Below are positions 5,969 through 7,220 of a stretch of 7,220 nt of DNA, piece after piece. Position 1 is the stretch's first letter, and every line of letters starts with the position of its first letter. Made by a program: the position numbers and the translations under genes. Below the pieces are notes generated by a model. The model saw only the letters and a list, made by a program, of their open reading frames with translations. It was not told the DNA's origin and ran no database searches. The stretch is taken from assembly GCA_003453085.1 (NCBI GenBank), contig DMMK01000654.1:1-7220 (forward strand), read 5' to 3'. The stretch comes from Verrucomicrobiales bacterium. GTDB taxonomy: Bacteria; Verrucomicrobiota; Verrucomicrobiia; Verrucomicrobiales; Verrucomicrobiaceae.

Positions 5969-6685
5969 TCAGGATTTCTTCTGCGCGAAGAGCCAGGTCC
6001 AAAACTCCTCGTTGTCGTAGGTTTGTGTCCAGGAGTCATGACCGACACCCGGATAGATCGTCAGCTTTGCCGAGCTACCCGCCTTTTGCAGGGCACCGTG
6101 CATCCTGGTGGAGAAATCCACCGAGACGGCGCCGTCCTTGTCGCCGTGGAAGATCCAGCAAGGCAGGTCTTTGATCCGCTCGGCCATCACGAAACCGACT
6201 CCGGCACCACCGCAAATGGGGGCGATGGCAGCATACGTATCCGGGTAGGCCAGCGCTGTATCCCAGGTGCCAAATCCACCCATGCTGATGCCGGTGAGGT
6301 AAAGACGGGAAGTGTCCACGCGGTGCGTGCGGATGATCTCATCCGTGAGGGCTTTCACCCCGTGCTCATTCCAGATGTTGCCTGTCGGCACCTGGGGGCA
6401 GACCACGATGGCCTCGAACTTTTTACCTGCGGCAATGAGCTTCGGTGGGCCGTGTTTTTTGAGCAGTTCCAGATCGGTGCCACGCTCCCCCGCACCATGC
6501 AGGAAAACCAGAAGAGGCCATTTTTTGGCAGGATCGGCTTCATAACCCTCCGGCAGGGTGAGGAGGTAGGAATAACGGACCTTGAGGGAGACCTCGCCTG
6601 CAAAGGTCTGCGGGGTCTGTTCCGCAGCGGAAAGGGAGGCTATCATGGTGAGGGCCAGCAAGCTGGTGAAAAGAGGACGGATCAT
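5969..6685 (-). CDS. Exported alpha/beta hydrolase, CE1/PHB-depolymerase-like esterase
   Basis: This is a secreted or periplasmic serine esterase of 238 residues. A signal peptide covers about 1-21 (ending LSAA before EQ). The single alpha/beta hydrolase domain shows FLHGAGERG near 61-69 (oxyanion region), Ser134 in GISMGG, the likely acid Asp184 in HGDKDGAV and the likely base His216 in GVGHDSW. This order and spacing fit the esterases annotated as polyhydroxybutyrate depolymerase-like, feruloyl esterase-like (carbohydrate esterase family 1) or 'phospholipase/carboxylesterase'. Among these the substrate cannot be decided from sequence. The frame can be extended three codons to a TTG at 6694, but the ATG at 6685 is the more likely start and gives a standard signal peptide. 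No Shine-Dalgarno sequence is present. The gene sits 66 bases downstream of the small membrane-protein gene on the same strand, so it could be read with it or from the candidate promoter at 6724-6751. Confidence 0.88.
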   Translation of the reverse strand: MIRPLFTSLLALTMIASLSAAEQTPQTFAGEVSLKVRYSYLLTLPEGYEADPAKKWPLLVFLHGAGERGTDLELLKKHGPPKLIAAGKKFEAIVVCPQVPTGNIWNEHGVKALTDEIIRTHRVDTSRLYLTGISMGGFGTWDTALAYPDTYAAIAPICGGAGVGFVMAERIKDLPCWIFHGDKDGAVSVDFSTRMHGALQKAGSSAKLTIYPGVGHDSWTQTYDNEEFWTWLFAQKKS

Positions 6686-6723
6686 GGTGGGCAAACGAAC
6701 GTGGAAGAAGGTGGAGTCTTGCG

Positions 6724-6751
6724 GTTTTAAGGAGAAATACAGAGCTGTAAA
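6724..6751 (-). promoter_or_regulatory. Candidate promoter for the small esterase
   Basis: On the minus strand TTTACA (6746-6751) matches the -35 consensus at five of six bases. After a 16-base spacer, TAAAAC (6724-6729) matches the -10 consensus at four of six but lacks the final T. It lies entirely in the gap between the membrane-protein stop and the esterase start, leaving a leader of about 30 bases. The call is by pattern only. Confidence 0.28.
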
Positions 6752-7132
6752 TTAAGCTCGCTGAAACGGCGTGACTCGCGTGGTTGGTACGTGCATGAAG
6801 CTTTGGGTGGCCACTTTCTGGGGCGACTCCACGCTTTGTTTCAAAGACCGAAGCCAGAGCCCGCCTGCGAACATTAACAGGCTGCCAAGGAGCAGGTAAA
6901 CAGGCCTGAGATTGATGGGTTCTATGGTGCCAGCCCAATGGTCCACCAATGAAAAGCTTCCTGCGCCCAGGGTGAAAATAGCCATGCAGAAGAACCAGGC
7001 TTTATACACGCTGGCTGCCTGATGCAGGGACTCCGGCGGGAGCTCAGGCTTGGAAAAGCCACCCAGCAAGGCGAACCCTCCCAGAAGAATGGCGAAGAGC
7101 AGCAGGCGGCGGAAATCAAAGTTAAACTCCAT
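6752..7132 (-). CDS. Small three-helix membrane protein, unknown function
   Basis: I do not recognise this 126-residue protein. Three hydrophobic segments are visible: about residues 10-25, 43-63 and 75-95. The first is followed by a short Pro/Glu-rich loop (KPELPPES), the second by a loop containing DHWAGTIEP. The C-terminal 30 residues are polar and basic (ending TTRVTPFQRA) and probably lie in the cytoplasm. Strongly apolar helices, a Lys/Arg-flanked C-terminal tail, and a start that overlaps the upstream gene by 11 bp all support a real gene translated from the same message. There is no Shine-Dalgarno sequence; the start is preceded by C-rich bases (CCAGCCC). A role tied to the upstream partial gene is inferred from the overlap only. 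Confidence 0.75.
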   Translation of the reverse strand: MEFNFDFRRLLLFAILLGGFALLGGFSKPELPPESLHQAASVYKAWFFCMAIFTLGAGSFSLVDHWAGTIEPINLRPVYLLLGSLLMFAGGLWLRSLKQSVESPQKVATQSFMHVPTTRVTPFQRA

Positions 7133-7220
7133 GGGCTGGCAGGGCTTTGATGCGCATGATGCCCGTGTGGGTGCTGAAATGAATCTTGCGCATCTGCGCC
7201 AGCATCAGGATCTCCAACCG
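7122..7220 (-). CDS. C-terminal end of an unidentified gene
   Basis: The last 32 codons of a gene entering from the right edge are open in this frame and end in TAA at 7122-7124, inside the start of the membrane-protein gene. The visible peptide begins RLEILMLAQMRKIHFSTH and ends ALPAHGV; it has a short amphipathic, basic character and no motif I can name. The 11-bp overlap with the next gene is typical of co-transcribed bacterial genes. A second minus-strand frame is also open over this short stretch but gives a His/Ala/Asp-rich peptide unlike a real protein. The function is unknown. Confidence 0.55.
   Translation of the reverse strand, partial: RLEILMLAQMRKIHFSTHTGIMRIKALPAHGV

Noticed and set aside
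1..7220. A novel defence, mobile or biosynthetic system
   Set aside because: All but two genes belong to familiar housekeeping or exported-enzyme families, strands alternate with no large operon, and there are no recombinase, toxin-antitoxin, nuclease, reverse transcriptase or repeat-array signals.

Overview
The window looks like ordinary chromosomal DNA from a GC-rich Gram-negative bacterium, most likely of the Verrucomicrobia/PVC group (genera such as Prosthecobacter or Verrucomicrobium). This placement is an inference. It rests on a secreted protein with delta-60 repeats, a long exported esterase made of two alpha/beta-hydrolase-like domains (a type I associate with Verrucomicrobia and Planctomycetes), start codons that almost all lack a Shine-Dalgarno sequence, and the mix of LysC, TerC and LysM/YkuD proteins. 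No rRNA, tRNA, CRISPR array, insertion sequence or phage gene is visible.

Layout from left to right. (1) Positions 1-388, minus strand: the first 129 codons of a secreted delta-60 repeat protein that runs off the left edge, with a candidate promoter at 402-430. (2) 485-2452, minus: a 655-residue exported alpha/beta hydrolase resembling acetylxylan esterases. Its N-terminal domain has an intact Ser-Asp-His triad, and its C-terminal half looks like a degenerate second hydrolase domain with Glu at the nucleophile elbow. (3) 2453-2605: a divergent intergenic region with a perfect 7-bp inverted repeat and a second hairpin overlapping it. (4) 2606-3832, plus: aspartate kinase (lysC) with two ACT domains, followed by a clear intrinsic terminator at 3889-3919. 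(5) 3961-4854, minus: a TerC-family membrane protein. (6) 4980-5960, plus: an exported L,D-transpeptidase with putative peptidoglycan-binding and LysM-like segments. (7) 5969-6685, minus: a small exported esterase of the polyhydroxybutyrate-depolymerase/feruloyl-esterase type, ending 8 bases from the L,D-transpeptidase stop. (8) 6752-7132 and 7122-7220, minus: a three-helix membrane protein of unknown function, overlapping by 11 bp the end of an upstream gene that enters from the right edge.

The genes do not form one pathway. LysC starts the aspartate pathway to lysine, threonine, methionine and diaminopimelate. Diaminopimelate is the residue L,D-transpeptidases join in many Gram-negative walls, but the two genes are separated by a terminator and by an opposing gene, so this is a metabolic link and not an operon. 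The two exported esterases and the delta-60 protein suggest a cell that acts on extracellular polymers. TerC relatives move metal ions such as manganese. I see no convincing new multi-gene system. The points most worth a second look are the degenerate second domain of the large esterase, an EF-hand-like loop in the TerC protein, a possible internal start in lysC giving a regulatory beta subunit, and the paired hairpins upstream of lysC.
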